Assembly: GCA_946965045.2 (NCBI GenBank)
Contig: OX337229.1
Span: 5,828,001 to 5,892,000, forward strand
DNA: 64,000 bases
Direction: 5' to 3'
Source: Epithemia pelagica
Taxonomy: Eukaryota; Bacillariophyta; Bacillariophyceae; Surirellales; Surirellaceae
Shown: positions 53,400 through 64,000 of the stretch, piece after piece
Layout: every line of letters starts with the position of its first letter
Numbering within the stretch: position 1 is the first letter of the stretch
Notes under the pieces: model-generated
What the model was told of the DNA's origin: nothing
Database searches by the model: none
The model's input: the letters and a program-made list of their open reading frames with translations, nothing else
Program-made: the position numbers and the translations under genes

Positions 53400-54889
53400 C
53401 TACTTGTTCCAATTGTAATAGACGGAAAAGGATTGTTCCAAAAAGGCTCCAAAGGTCATGCCATTTTCCGTCCATCGGTCGGCCAGAGGTGGTACTTGAC
53501 GACTGGTCCGTGCCGCTTGCAAGACGTGGTCCCGGGACGATCCGGGTGGAACCGACAATGGAAAGTTGGGTGGTGTATCGACAAAGCAGGGCAAGGAAAT
53601 GCGGGCAATTCGTGACGACGACGACAATGGACGACAGGCACGCACACAATGGGGAGTCGCGGCCACGACTCCCCCCGTGACAATTTGCGTACATTCCCCA
53701 ATTTGGACGGCAACACAATCCAATGGCAAGGCAATGTGTTGACATTCCTGGTTCCGATCCAAGACATACAAGCCCGCGTCGGGGTCGGGATTCGAGACCC
53801 TTTCCCCCGTGTCGTCATTGACAAAGAGATCGCCCGCCAAGGCGGTCAAAAATCCCGAATCATTGTGCCAACTATATTAGGTAATGAACCATTGAGACAC
53901 ACACACAACGGACCCACGAGAGCAAGAGTCAGAACACTGTTGTGTGTGGGTATATCGAGTTGCGGTTCCCAGTTTCTCCCCACCCAAAACTAGAGCAAAC
54001 ATAAGACACTCGAACAACGCTCACAGGCGCCAATACGAATCCTCGAGCCATGCACACACACGCTTAAGTACGAAACGACGTACCCAATCCACGAGTCTTC
54101 GGACACGGACATGGCTTGGGATGGTTCCCCATCCTCTCCTTGCTGTGGCTGTTGCTGCAAGGGAAAGTAATACAAGAGTCGCGCCTTGGATTTGGGGGTT
54201 CCCTGCAGGGCCTGGTAGAGAAACCGGTGTGGATAGTGGGGCACCTTGTGGTGCGCCAAGGCATCCACGTGTTTGGACAGTTCCGTTACGACCGTCGTGA
54301 GAATCCGACCCAGTCGAATGGCCTCGTGTCGAAAGTGGGGGAGTTTGGATTCGTCGGGCCACTTGTTGTTGGGATACGATAAGGGATACTGTTGACGATC
54401 CTCGGCACTGCCCGGTGTATCGGTAATGGGATTGTAATAAAAGGATCCCTTGGCCAAGTCTGGTTCATCTCCCAGCTTTTCCTTCCCATACGACCATCCG
54501 GCATTGTACAAGGACGCTGGATCGGTCAATTCCTCTTCCAAATAGTCGGCTGGCAAATGAGCCAACGGATGCGCCAGGGGCAAAAAAGCTTGTTTGGCAG
54601 CACAAAAGTCGGGAACGTTGCGAATGGCGACCAAACCAATGCCATTTGGTCCCAAAGAACGCTCCAAGACGGATAAGAGTTGTGGCGTTGTTTCGTCGGA
54701 AGCGACATGGTCCCATTCCAAAATTTCCACTACTTTGGAAGACGATGACGATGAAGACGAGGCATTGGGAGGATGGGTAGAGGACTGTGATACAGTATTT
54801 GTCGTCGTCGTCGTCGTCGTCATGGTGTGTGGATTCTCCAACACACAAGGTGTCAGAAATGGAATGACACAAAAATGAGAGAGGGACAT
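53400..54889 (-). CDS. 2-oxoglutarate/Fe(II) oxygenase, isopenicillin-N-synthase-like
   Basis: Exons 54889-54084 and 53871-53400 (donor GTACGT, acceptor CTAATATAG, phase 2) give 425 residues. The N-terminal DIOX_N-like part has VVEILEWDHV and GIGLVAIRNVPDF. The core signature forms across the splice: WHNDSGFLTALAGDLF with His271 and Asp273, then GECTQIVTGG, ATPHCV with His343, and ARISLPCFVDTPP with Arg359, as in isopenicillin-N-synthase/clavaminate-type oxygenases. The long SFYYNPITDTPG segment is also seen in this group of protist and plant proteins. It should oxidise a small molecule using 2-oxoglutarate and O2; the substrate is unknown. A second ATG at 54823 is possible. It is not closely similar to the transposon-borne dioxygenase. 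Confidence 0.87.
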
Positions 54890-55297
54890 GCCAAACCCGT
54901 GATTGTGCAAGTCCCGCGTACCAACGGAGGACGAAGATCCGTTAGACGTTGTAGACGTTACGCCGTCCCTTTCGTTGGTTGTAGTTATTGTACAACAGAC
55001 TAGAATCCAATTGACACATGCCCATTCAGAAATCTTTGTCGGCGCGCGCAGGTGCGCCACATCCCCAAGGAAAAAGCATCGAGCGCAACTCGTTGCTCCA
55101 CCCTCTCATCCTTCGTCGAGACATGTGTCGTCTGCATCATCGATCAACGACCAAAAATTTTCCGTAGAGACATTGCAAAACGGCATTGCTGTTGCTACGA
55201 TATACTCTGTGTCATTTCTTCCAACCAAAGGACTCTCCCTTTGCTCTCTACTAGAGTGTGTGTTTGATCCATAAGGACCCATTCGAATAGCATCATC
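54890..55297. other. Divergent promoter region
   Basis: 408 bases between the starts of the oxygenase (-) and CRAL-TRIO (+) genes. No gene is seen. Confidence 0.5.
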
Positions 55298-56311
55298 ATG
55301 ACGGACAAAAAGATTGACGAGCACGAGATTGAAGAGCAGATACACAACAAAGCGGAGGATGGCGATTTCAAGGAGGCCATTCAAGAGGATGACGACGAGG
55401 GTGTCACGGGCGACTTTAAGGTGACGGCGGAAGAACTTGCCATTATTCGGGCCGATTTGGCCACGGAATTTCCCGATGACTTTACGTATTTGTCGGATGC
55501 CTACATTTTGTCGGTGGCCAGCAAGCCGTACAGCAAAGACCCGACGAAGCGACGTCCTTTGGAATATTCGCAAGAAAAACTCACGCATTTGATGCAGTGG
55601 CGTGCCGAGAATGGAGCGGCCGATTTGGAAGATTTGGTGAAATTGGCGAATGGGTCTCCCTATGCACCGGAAGCGGTGGAAGACCCGGAAAAGTTGACCA
55701 AGGCCAAGGCGATTGTGACGGCCCTCAATTACGGCTCCATGTATTGGCACGGTTATACCAAGGACGGTCAACCCATTTTGTGGGTCCGCACCAACCGAAA
55801 GCCGTGGTACCCGGACGTGGATGCCGAAGTGAATGCCCTCATGCTCATGGCCGATGCCGGTGTCCGGGCCATGCCCGAGGGCGTGACCGACTTTGTGGCC
55901 ATTTGCGAATCGAGTTACCCCCCGCCGCCCAATCCCACCTTTTTGATCAATGTCTTGAAGGCCCTCGTCCGTGGCTACCCCGATCGCCTCAAGAATTTGA
56001 TTTCCGCACCGGTTAGTTCGATTGTGCAGTTTGTCATGAATCTCTTGTTGCCGCTCATGCCGGGACGGTTGGCGTCCAAGCTCATACTGTTAAGCACAGA
56101 GACGATTCAGGACAAGTTGAAACAAGTCTTGTTGAATGGGGAAGCGGATATTCCCAACTTTTTTGGTGGTCCAGCAGATCACGATGTATATTTTCCAGAA
56201 GAAGGCAAGTGTCCCAACAGAGGCGAGGGCACGCTCAAGTTTGATTATTTCAATATGGTGGATCGAATGGAACAATTCAAGAAGGAATACGAAGCCGCCG
56301 CCAAAAAATAG
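55298..56311 (+). CDS. CRAL-TRIO (Sec14-like) domain protein
   Basis: A 337-residue single-exon protein. An acidic N terminus (about 1-45) precedes a CRAL-TRIO N-type helical region (ELAIIRADLATEFPDDFTYLSDAYILSVA...KLTHLMQWRAENGA). The lipid-binding domain follows, with GSMYWHGYTKDGQPILWVRTNRKPW, then SYPPPPNPTFLINVLKALVRGYPDRLKNLISAPVSS and LPLMPGRLASKLILLS in the positions of the Sec14 helices and strands. Such proteins move phosphatidylinositol, tocopherol-like or other small lipids between membranes. No signal or membrane segment is visible, so it is probably cytosolic. Confidence 0.88.
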   Translation: MTDKKIDEHEIEEQIHNKAEDGDFKEAIQEDDDEGVTGDFKVTAEELAIIRADLATEFPDDFTYLSDAYILSVASKPYSKDPTKRRPLEYSQEKLTHLMQWRAENGAADLEDLVKLANGSPYAPEAVEDPEKLTKAKAIVTALNYGSMYWHGYTKDGQPILWVRTNRKPWYPDVDAEVNALMLMADAGVRAMPEGVTDFVAICESSYPPPPNPTFLINVLKALVRGYPDRLKNLISAPVSSIVQFVMNLLLPLMPGRLASKLILLSTETIQDKLKQVLLNGEADIPNFFGGPADHDVYFPEEGKCPNRGEGTLKFDYFNMVDRMEQFKKEYEAAAKK

Positions 56312-56611
56312 AAGCGAGCGTGGTGCTGGAACTCGTTCTTCTATCGAAAATATTACTTAGTAAATTCAATCCTGTCATAGTTTTCCGTGTGTGGTAGAAT
56401 CGATCGGTGGACCCATGAGGGTGTTTGATGATTCATTGCCACGTTCGATAAAGACCTCGTAACGTTCGTGCCGGAATGACTTCCCTCCATACTACAATAC
56501 TATCTATTAGGGCTAGATACAATGGTTCGTAGCAAAAAAAGAATGTCATTTGTATAGTTCTTTGTTTTTCTCTAATTTTAGGTATGCTCTTGTTGTTCTT
56601 GTTGGTTGCTC

Positions 56612-57547
56612 CTAAAAGACTACCGTATCGAGCATGGTTCCGAGGCATTGTATGATACTGGCGGACATGAGATCGGCAACTTTGGCTTCCAAATGTCGTT
56701 TGGGATCAATTTTGCCGACATTGTCGACCTCCACTTGTTCCATGGTTTTGCCTTCTTCTTGTTGAACGCGATCGTTGTAGGCCGCGGTCAATTTGAGCAT
56801 TTGATCCATGATTGTTTGGGTGGATTCCTGAAAGTCTTGAAAGGGTGTCACCTTGAGTCCCGTCGTCCAATTGCGCTTGTGCAAATTTTGGAGCATTTGT
56901 TCTTCCAATTCGTTCTTGCGATAATCAATGACAATGCTGTAATAATGGCGATTGAGACCGTGAATCAAGGCTTGAATACTGGGTTTTTGCAAATGACCAA
57001 TGTTGGACGTGGTTTGTCGGGGTTCTTGTCCCAACATCATGAGTTGCGGATTAATGAGTCGGAAACAGTCAATGACCACCTTGCCCTTGACGGATTGAAC
57101 GGGATCCAGGACGAGGGCGACGGCGCGGGGATTGAGGGATTCAAAACTGGATTGAGTATTGATATCGGTCGAGGACAACCAACATCCAAAACCGGGATGC
57201 GAATGATACCACCCCACCACCATTTCGGGTCGTCCCGTTTGTTTGAGCATGTCCACCATTTCGGTTTGAAAAATGTGATCGACCGATTCGACACTGACGG
57301 TCGTGCCGGATTGCGGCATGGCAAAGACATCGACGCAATGAATGGTATATTCATCGACAAATTGTCCCAACATGAGACCCATCACTTCCATGGGCACCCC
57401 GGCACGACCGTGCTTGAGCATTTTCAACAAGGCCAAACTACTCACATGCACCTTTTCGGCACAATCGGGCGTGGGAGAATCGCCGCCCATGGCCGCGCCC
57501 ATGCCACCTGCTGGCATGCCACGCATGAGTTGCTGCAACCGTTCCAT
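56612..57547 (-). CDS. RPN11: 26S proteasome deubiquitinase Rpn11/PSMD14
   Basis: 311 residues, against about 310 in other eukaryotes. The MPN+ (JAMM) domain carries EVMG (Glu54) and the zinc motif [14 protein letters not shown] with His115, His117 and Asp128. The upstream [22 protein letters not shown] and the downstream [26 protein letters not shown] are typical of Rpn11 rather than the CSN5 paralogue. It removes ubiquitin chains from substrates at the proteasome lid. The frame is open upstream of the ATG, but the Met at 57547 gives the family's expected start with a Gly/Met-rich leader ([10 protein letters not shown]). Confidence 0.96.
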   Translation of the reverse strand: MERLQQLMRGMPAGGMGAAMGGDSPTPDCAEKVHVSSLALLKMLKHGRAGVPMEVMGLMLGQFVDEYTIHCVDVFAMPQSGTTVSVESVDHIFQTEMVDMLKQTGRPEMVVGWYHSHPGFGCWLSSTDINTQSSFESLNPRAVALVLDPVQSVKGKVVIDCFRLINPQLMMLGQEPRQTTSNIGHLQKPSIQALIHGLNRHYYSIVIDYRKNELEEQMLQNLHKRNWTTGLKVTPFQDFQESTQTIMDQMLKLTAAYNDRVQQEEGKTMEQVEVDNVGKIDPKRHLEAKVADLMSASIIQCLGTMLDTVVF

Positions 57548-58575
57548 AATGTGTAGTAGTTTTAGGAGTAGTTGGTCGTTTGTTGGTTCGGTTTCGATGG
57601 ACTGGCTATACTCCGGCAAGCAAAAAGTATTACACCATTGCCATTTGCCACTTTTCTCCTTGCCCCAAAGATTGCAAAGGATGCCAGACGATGATGCGAC
57701 CCAAACACGGATCATCTGATGACGTCCGAAGGTCAGACGTTGGGGGAGGACGCAGAGCGCAGCTCGGGAGTTGTGTGAAGTTGTGTGGTTGGTGGTTGGA
57801 TGCATCGATCGTTGTTGGCTGTTGGCGCTCACCAATCACAAGTTGCGATTTGCGATGCCGACAATGCAGATGCATCCGCCTCCTCCCATCTTTTCTTTTG
57901 GTGTCTCCGCCTCCTCCACCTCCATCGCGCTGTCATCATGATGGGTTGGAGCGAGTGTGATCCTGTGCTGTGATCCCGCCTTGATATGCCTAGACAGAAA
58001 CACACAACCAAAGAAGGGCCAACACGGACTGGGACTGATTGAATGATGATCGTGTGTGGTCTTGTGGTGTAGTGCGGAATGCCACAACCAACCAATCAAA
58101 AGAGAGACGAGAGGACCAACACAGTATCATTATCATGTACGAGTATGTGCAACCCCAACAACCAACAAGCAGAAGAAGATGAAGAAGAAGACACGTCCTA
58201 TATAGTAAATGATGTGAGGATTCGGGTTGTCCGACTGTGTTTCAAGAGAAAAAAGAGACATTTTCGAACGGACTCTCTCTCTCTCTCTCCACAACGTTTG
58301 ACCACACTATAAGCCTTACTTGGTGGTGTGGGACTGTGTGGGAATCAACTCATCATCCCATTACTCTACTTCAGTGTCATTTCTGTAGTAGTATTGGATC
58401 CACATCTTTCGATTGGAATGGAATGGATGATTTCATGAATAGAAAAAGAAGACGACGACAAAACTCAAAGATCTCCTAGTTTTTGGGAGAGTCGTCTCTT
58501 GCTCTCATATTTTCGTCCCACAGTTTTTGTTCTTTGTCGGGAACACACACACACTGAAACATCCAACGAAAAAGA
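57548..58575. other. Long divergent promoter region
   Basis: 1028 bases between Rpn11 (-) and the DUF6824-type gene (+). It contains a CT-dinucleotide run at about 58275-58290, a TATATAG at about 58199 and only short unsupported ORFs. Confidence 0.5.
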
Positions 58576-60339
58576 ATGACCAGTATTGCTCCTCCTCCCT
58601 CTACCGACCATGTTGGCACCACTCCAAACCACAACGACAACGATAACAACGCCTCGTCTCAGTCGTCGTCCTCCTATCATCCGGGTGAGTCTTTTTATTA
58701 TTCGTCGGAATTCTTGTCTCACATGACACCCGACGATGCCTACGAATTGGTGATTCGCAATGCCTTGGCCTATCAAGAAGAACCATCAGGCAATAAGGAT
58801 GGCAGTGGCAGTATTCCTCCCTGTCTCTTGACGCATGGATGGGCCACCAGTCCAGCCCGTATCCCCTCGTCGTCGAGCTCTTGTACGACTACTACAACTC
58901 CTGAAACAACCACACCAACAACCATGGAAGAGGACGACAAACCCAGTCTAACGTCCTCATGGAAGACGATCCGAGCATCCACCCAACAGTCGTCCTCCTT
59001 GTCGTCGTCGTCGGCGGTGGTGGTGCGGGACGGGCAAGTGCAACGCCAAGATGTCTTGATTGGCCGGGGCGGATACTCTCGTCATCATCCCGGCAATCGT
59101 GTCTATCGACGATTGGTGGCCTTGAATCGAGGAACCTACCACGAATTGGCGGCCCAAGAACAAGAACTCCAGCAGCAACAACAACAACAAGAACAAACAA
59201 AGGACTCCCAGAAGAAGATGAAGAATGACAAGAACAAAGACACAACCACCGCAACAAAGAACTCCTCCGGAAACGTTTGGTTGTTGCGAGATCGATTGGT
59301 CGATTCCATTGTCTTGGCCATTTTGCATCAAGGCGGTCGCTTTTTGAAACGGGTTCCAGTTGCGACTACTGCTGGGAAGGACCATGAAACGACACGAGGA
59401 CAACTCAAAGAAGAGTCTGCTTGTGGTTGGCAAGAAGTTTCGTATCAGCATGCCTTTCGCAAAACCAAACAGGCCCTCAAAGATTCCATCGCCGCCGCAA
59501 AAACAACAACCACCACGGCTGGGCGGGGTCGCAAACGAGTCTCCCCCAAACAACGAGCCGCCGCCAAAGCCAAAACGACAACGACGCCCTCATTATCATC
59601 ATCATCCACGTCCTCCTCGCGGTCTCGTCGCACTGCGAAGGCGGGAACAGAAGAAATGGCGGTGGATCCCACTCCTCCAACAAACAACAATCCCACTCCT
59701 CCAACGAACAACAAGAACAACAACATTTCCCCAACCAACACGGCGGCGTACGACAATGAGAAAAAACACCAGGACAACAACCACCAGGACGACAACAACA
59801 ACAACCGTCCCTGCGGCAACACAACCACAAACGAGAAGGAGCAACCTTTGAAGCTGCAGGACCACCACCCAGACGACGACGCATCCATGTCGGAATCACC
59901 ACTAAAACCAGATTCGTGTCCACCACCACCGTCCTGGTCCGACGGGCCGCAACCACAACAACAACAACAACCGCAGCAACCACACGATGCCGACAAGTTT
60001 CATGCCATGAAACAAGCGTGGCACCGACGACAACAACAAGCAGAACAAGATGATTATGATGATGAAGAAGCAAAAGATGATGAGGAGGAGGAAGACTACA
60101 AAGATGAAGAACCATGTCGTCGTCCCCAAGAGTCGCAACAACAAGAACCACAAGAGAAACCTCAAGACCCTTGCACCACCATTCGTACTATTACTACTAT
60201 GAGTAGGACTCGTACCAGCAACAACAGCACGACGGCTGGTGCTACGACGACTCGGTCATCCAGTTCCACCGGTCCTCTTGCTCCTCCCCCACGCTTTCCC
60301 CATCCTCCTCCCGTTCCCGTCTTTTGCCGGACGCTCTAA
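58576..60339 (+). CDS. DUF6824-type domain protein
   Basis: A 587-residue ORF. The conserved core is DVLIGRGGYSRHHPGNRVYRRLVALNRGTY, followed after a Gln/Lys-rich insert by LLRDRLVDSIVLAILHQGGRFLKRV and WQEVSYQHAFRKTKQALKD. The 'GRGG...H.GN..yR.lv' and 'GGRFL....W..v....a..K..qalR' pattern is the DUF6824 domain, which is greatly expanded in diatoms. Its function is unknown; a nuclear or DNA-binding role is sometimes suspected (inference). The rest is low-complexity: a basic stretch (AGRGRKRVSPKQRAAAKAK) that may be a nuclear signal, then Asn/Gln/Pro-rich tracts. The codon repeats leave many spurious antisense ORFs. Confidence 0.8.
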   Translation: MTSIAPPPSTDHVGTTPNHNDNDNNASSQSSSSYHPGESFYYSSEFLSHMTPDDAYELVIRNALAYQEEPSGNKDGSGSIPPCLLTHGWATSPARIPSSSSSCTTTTTPETTTPTTMEEDDKPSLTSSWKTIRASTQQSSSLSSSSAVVVRDGQVQRQDVLIGRGGYSRHHPGNRVYRRLVALNRGTYHELAAQEQELQQQQQQQEQTKDSQKKMKNDKNKDTTTATKNSSGNVWLLRDRLVDSIVLAILHQGGRFLKRVPVATTAGKDHETTRGQLKEESACGWQEVSYQHAFRKTKQALKDSIAAAKTTTTTAGRGRKRVSPKQRAAAKAKTTTTPSLSSSSTSSSRSRRTAKAGTEEMAVDPTPPTNNNPTPPTNNKNNNISPTNTAAYDNEKKHQDNNHQDDNNNNRPCGNTTTNEKEQPLKLQDHHPDDDASMSESPLKPDSCPPPPSWSDGPQPQQQQQPQQPHDADKFHAMKQAWHRRQQQAEQDDYDDEEAKDDEEEEDYKDEEPCRRPQESQQQEPQEKPQDPCTTIRTITTMSRTRTSNNSTTAGATTTRSSSSTGPLAPPPRFPHPPPVPVFCRTL

Positions 60340-60780
60340 TGAGAAAGAAGCATTGTGCTTCGTCGTCCTTTCAAAAAGAACAGGGCAGGAAGAACGAGAG
60401 GGCGGATACTACTACTATCCGTACTCTTGTGTGTGGTTGTTGTCGTAACCGGGGGAAGGAACAAACCAAAGAGAGAGAGAAAAAGAGCGAGAAAAAAACA
60501 CAACAGAAGAAACCAAAACAAGAATATTGGAACATGGGAGTTGTTTTGTGGAGATGCACACGCCAGTTATTCGCCTAGTGAGCCATGTCGATCATACAGT
60601 ATACTATAGTAACAGAGAGAGATTGAGAGTCCAACGATATTCTAGTGTACAAAAGGGTGAGACGATGGAGTTTGTGTTTTGCGTACCACTGCACACCATA
60701 TCCTATAGGACTACTACGATGGACACCAACGATACGATGAAACCTTGCGCGTATCCGGAAGGTTGGTTTCTGTTTAACAA
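60340..60780. other. Intergenic between convergent genes
   Basis: Shared 3' flank of the DUF6824-type and RING genes. No gene is seen. Confidence 0.55.
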
Positions 60781-63300
60781 TTAGTAGGTAGTACTGGATT
60801 CCTCCGCATTGGTTAGGTCCTTCTCGTCTCTGTCATTGTTGTCGTGAGGAGGATCCACACTTGTCGTTGTTGTTGTTGTTGGGAGGTGATGGTGATGGTT
60901 GCTAGTGCTGCTCGTATCGATGACAGCACCACAAGTCGTAATTTGTTCTGGAATGTCGTCGTCAGAAAGCAGCTTCTGATGATGATTCTGGAGGACGGTG
61001 GTGGTGGTTTCATCATTCTCCAGAGGGACGCGCAACGACGACGACGACACGAGGCATGCGGGAGGGCCGTCCTCGTCCTGGCACACAGTAGGACTAATGT
61101 CTTGGCCATGGTCATGGTCCGTTTCGCTCCAATCGACAGGGTGTTGGTGGTGATCCTGGGATGTGCCAGGGACACTCGCAACAGCAACAGTCGCAGCAGT
61201 GTCTCTGGATGGTTCACTGAGAGCCGACGCAAGAGTCATGGTCGATTCACTTTCCGGATGGTCCTCTTGTTGTCGTGGTTTTCGCGATGGCTCTTGTGGT
61301 GGTGGCGTTTCTTGCGGATCTGGCTCTCCTTGTGCTCCTCCTCGTTGCGGTTCTTGTTCTTGTTGTTCTTCTTGTTCTTGTTGTTGTTCTTGTTGTTGCC
61401 GTCGTGGTGTTTGCGGTGGTTCTGAGATGGAAGACACGAGACTACTCGATGTACTCATGGTACTGTTGTGAGATGTGGAAGTGGTTGCGGTCGCGGTGCT
61501 ATGAATGCTATCGTTGCTGATCGGGTCCTCGTCCGAGTGGTGATGGTCCATTTCGTCGTTGTGGCTCGTGTTGCTGCCGAGCATGGTTTCGTTGTGGTTG
61601 GTGTTATTGCTTGTATCATCACGATGGTCCTGGGTTCCACTCCTGGGGGAAGGAGGAGCAGGACTTGTGTTGGTGTTGCTGCTGTTGCTGCTAGGATTGG
61701 TCGAGTGGGTGGCTTGAGTCGTGCCATTGTTACTATTGTGTGCCGAAGACGAATGAGGGTGGTGGTGATGATTTCGAAAGGGACCTCCTCCTCCCGCAAT
61801 CAAGGCCGTGACCACCAAACTCACGGCACCCGTCACGACACCCACCACGAAGGTTCCCAAGGATATCATCCATGGGGATGATGTTTGGTGTTGTTGTGCG
61901 GAATGTGGTTGTCGTGGTTGTTGGGAAGAAAAAGAAGTCGTGGGTCGTTGTGATGGTGGGGCTGGTCCATGTGGTGGTTGTTGTGGAGGAGTCGGAACTA
62001 CCCGGTCTGGTCGTTCCGATACAGTGGTCATGGCTGTTGTGGTTGTGGTTGTGTTGCTGGTGGTACTTGCTTCCATTGCGCTACTGCTGCCACTGCTACT
62101 CGCACTGCTGTTACTGCTGCTGGTGTGTGTCAATGCCGGGGACGAGGGACACACTTGAATGGACAAGGACGGCGATTCGTTCCTCGTACTACTCGTAGGA
62201 GAATCATTGTTGGATGGTGGAACCGTCGTCGCAATACTACCTCCCATTGGTTCTTCGAATGGCGTAGTTGTCGTTGTGGTTGGAGGTGGTGGACCCACCA
62301 AACGACAACAAGAAGTGGTGTTTGTAATGGTACAGGAGTCCCAAGGATGGCTGCTGGGTTCGGCATGATGATGCCAAAAGAGGGGTTGAAAGTGTTGAAT
62401 CTTGGTGCGACAGAGGGGACAGGACAAACTCACACTCATTGTTTTGGGTGGTTCTGAGTGTGGTGACTGCTGCTGCTGCTGCGTTGGTGATGGTGCTGGT
62501 GTCGGTTCGACTGTGGACAGTTGTTCTTCTTCAGCTGTTGCTGTTTCAGATGATGATGATGATGATTGTTGCAAGGGTTGAGAGGATGACGGCGATTCTT
62601 GCAGTTGTTCTAGTGCTGCTTGTGGTTGCTGCTGCTGTGTTGGTGCTTGTGGTTGTTCGACTGTGGACAATTCTTCTTCTTCTTCGGCTGCTGTTGCTGC
62701 TGCTGTTTCAGATGATGATGATGATTGTGGTTGTGGTGGTTCCTCGGACACTGCAGCTGCTGTTGCTGTTGCTGTTGATGGTTCCGGTGGTGGTAACTCC
62801 TGTGAGTTGACGACTGCGGTCGAGGGAGATTGCAATGGTGTAGTGGTGGTTGTTGTAGTGCTGCTGCTGCTTCGTCCAGTCATGAGAAGGAGACTGGGCA
62901 ATCGTTGCCACCATTGAGGCGTCAAAAAGAGATTGTGGGAGGAGGCAGACGATCGTTGTCGCTGTTGTTGTTGTTGTTGTTGCAGTTGGAGTGTTTGGGA
63001 ATCCAGTTCGTGTTGTTGCCAGGCTTGAAAACAAGACACATGAAAACAATGGCCACAGGGATGAGCCATGCCAAAGGGAGCGGCTACCACTTTGGGGGAT
63101 GGTGGCGATTTGGTGGTAGTGGGAGGGGAACCAGTAGTATCGGTAGAAGTGACGGGTGCTTCCGTCTCCACGACAACATTGACCGAATGACCTTCCCTTC
63201 CTGCTCCGAGACACTGGGTGTTGGATAATGCATCACGACCTATATGGGGATCGACCAAGATGGATTGCAGACAAAAGATGCAATCGTCTCCTTCTCTCAT
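60781..63300 (-). CDS. RING-type membrane protein with a very long insert between zinc ligands
   Basis: 839 residues, starting MREGDDCIFCLQSI. RING ligands in order: CIFC near the N terminus, CGHCFHVSC at about residues 80-88, and CPLC, which appears only after roughly 230 residues of Gln/Ser/Pro-rich sequence (SLSCPLCRTKIQHFQPLF). In ordinary RING fingers the last pair follows within about 50 residues. A second low-complexity stretch follows, with one membrane segment (WMISLGTFVVGVVTGAVSLVVTALIAGGG) and an Asp/Ser/His-rich tail. Probably an E3 ubiquitin ligase anchored in a membrane, if the split ligands still fold together (inference). The frame is open upstream, but Met at 63300 is the natural start because the zinc motif follows at once. 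Confidence 0.78.
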   Translation of the reverse strand: MREGDDCIFCLQSILVDPHIGRDALSNTQCLGAGREGHSVNVVVETEAPVTSTDTTGSPPTTTKSPPSPKVVAAPFGMAHPCGHCFHVSCFQAWQQHELDSQTLQLQQQQQQQRQRSSASSHNLFLTPQWWQRLPSLLLMTGRSSSSTTTTTTTPLQSPSTAVVNSQELPPPEPSTATATAAAVSEEPPQPQSSSSSETAAATAAEEEEELSTVEQPQAPTQQQQPQAALEQLQESPSSSQPLQQSSSSSSETATAEEEQLSTVEPTPAPSPTQQQQQSPHSEPPKTMSVSLSCPLCRTKIQHFQPLFWHHHAEPSSHPWDSCTITNTTSCCRLVGPPPPTTTTTTPFEEPMGGSIATTVPPSNNDSPTSSTRNESPSLSIQVCPSSPALTHTSSSNSSASSSGSSSAMEASTTSNTTTTTTAMTTVSERPDRVVPTPPQQPPHGPAPPSQRPTTSFSSQQPRQPHSAQQHQTSSPWMISLGTFVVGVVTGAVSLVVTALIAGGGGPFRNHHHHPHSSSAHNSNNGTTQATHSTNPSSNSSNTNTSPAPPSPRSGTQDHRDDTSNNTNHNETMLGSNTSHNDEMDHHHSDEDPISNDSIHSTATATTSTSHNSTMSTSSSLVSSISEPPQTPRRQQQEQQQEQEEQQEQEPQRGGAQGEPDPQETPPPQEPSRKPRQQEDHPESESTMTLASALSEPSRDTAATVAVASVPGTSQDHHQHPVDWSETDHDHGQDISPTVCQDEDGPPACLVSSSSLRVPLENDETTTTVLQNHHQKLLSDDDIPEQITTCGAVIDTSSTSNHHHHLPTTTTTTSVDPPHDNNDRDEKDLTNAEESSTTY

Positions 63301-64000
63301 CGTGATGAGAATGATGAGATGACTGCCAGAATGAAATGAGAAGAGGAGGACTCTTTGTTGGTCTTTGGCAATCTCACACTCTCGAATATCAGAGGCAGAC
63401 AGAACGAATGTCGGTTGGATGGAGAGCCGGGTCACAACCACAGTTCTGTGGGCATGCTTGTTGTCGTCTCGCGGGGGGTCTTTCTCTCAACAAGAGAATT
63501 TCCAAACTCGAAATACTGGGGAACGGATGACAACGGATGTACCGGATCGATTCCAATCCTCGTTCCTCTGTCGTTTGGGGGATTTCACACTCCACCTTTC
63601 GATGACGGATGCGTGTCCACTAAAATATTCGTAACGGTGTCACCTTGGAGGATTGTCGTTGAAGAGAGCGAGAAGATCTTTTTTCGTCGAGCAGAACCAC
63701 CACAGAATTCCCTCCAATCACTCGAAATCGAATACCACAGAAAAAATGAAGGAATGAGAGGTGGAGAGGTGTCACAATTCCCACCTGCGCGCGGGCCTGT
63801 CGGAACCACGACCGAAATGACCCAGCGACCTTGAAGCGACTGCGGATCACCAGGGAAGCGCGCGTGGCATCCCACGCGCTCGCGCGTTCCGGATCCTTTT
63901 CCCAAAAACCCCAACCACAATGACAACCGGACCGTAGTGTACTTCGAGAACCAGGTAAGACGAAGAACGACACCGAGTCCAAGAAGAAGAAGAAGAAGAA
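63301..64000. other. Intergenic upstream of the RING gene
   Basis: No gene is seen. A GC-rich hairpin (8-bp arms GCGCGTGG/CCACGCGC, 4-base loop) lies at 63860-63879, and an AAG-triplet run ends the window. Confidence 0.5.

Noticed and set aside
56606-57556. 316-residue ORF opposite Rpn11
   Set aside because: It is the antisense shadow of the conserved Rpn11 gene.

Overview
The window is nuclear DNA of a photosynthetic stramenopile, most likely a pennate diatom (inference). The evidence is: spliceosomal GT-AG introns of 62 to 669 bases; a plastid-targeting presequence with an SAFVLP junction; a DUF6824-type domain protein; secreted Pro/Thr-repeat proteins with RXL motifs; a fused DHFR-thymidylate synthase; and a eukaryotic initiator tRNA. 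No bacterial operons are present, so each gene stands alone and many neighbours are divergent or convergent.

Layout. 0.5-6.3 kb: a probable mobile or selfish module, made of a broken ORF (in-frame TGA, then a frame change) ending in a very acidic tail, facing a RecQ-like helicase. 6.8-7.8 kb: an alpha/beta hydrolase. 8076-14835: a 6.76-kb hAT transposon flanked by a perfect 8-bp duplication (ACGCTAAG), with dense subterminal TGACTT/AAGTCA arrays, an intact 1232-residue transposase, and a second, two-exon gene. When spliced in frame, that second gene gives the H-x-D...H...R signature of a 2-oxoglutarate/Fe(II) dioxygenase; its intron is filled by an 86-bp minisatellite. The transposon sits about 120 bp upstream of an ankyrin-repeat/J-domain gene (14964).

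16.6-41.2 kb: two pairs of paralogues arranged as mirror images. A(-) at 17.9-19.2 kb and A'(+) at 39.8-41.2 kb are secreted PT-repeat proteins with an allene-oxide-cyclase/dirigent-like end domain. B(-) at 20.4-22.7 kb and B'(+) at 37.2-38.6 kb are Cys-rich single-pass membrane proteins. Between them lie a plastid-targeted repeat protein (24.0-27.4 kb) and a 2664-residue three-exon protein ending in an alpha/beta-hydrolase fold (28.2-36.3 kb). A and A' share a 36-base leader element at 35 of 36 positions.

42-64 kb is a housekeeping stretch: elongation factor 2 with an intron directly after its ATG, a mitochondrial-carrier-family protein, DHFR-TS convergent with GINS subunit PSF1, a vacuolar-sorting-receptor-like PA-domain protein, initiator tRNA-Met, an isopenicillin-N-synthase-like dioxygenase, a CRAL-TRIO protein, proteasome deubiquitinase Rpn11, a DUF6824-type protein and a membrane RING protein whose zinc ligands are split by a very long insert.

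The most novel candidate is the hAT element carrying its own dioxygenase. Exon joins were derived by hand from GT/AG sites and reading-frame phase; no searches or alignments were run.
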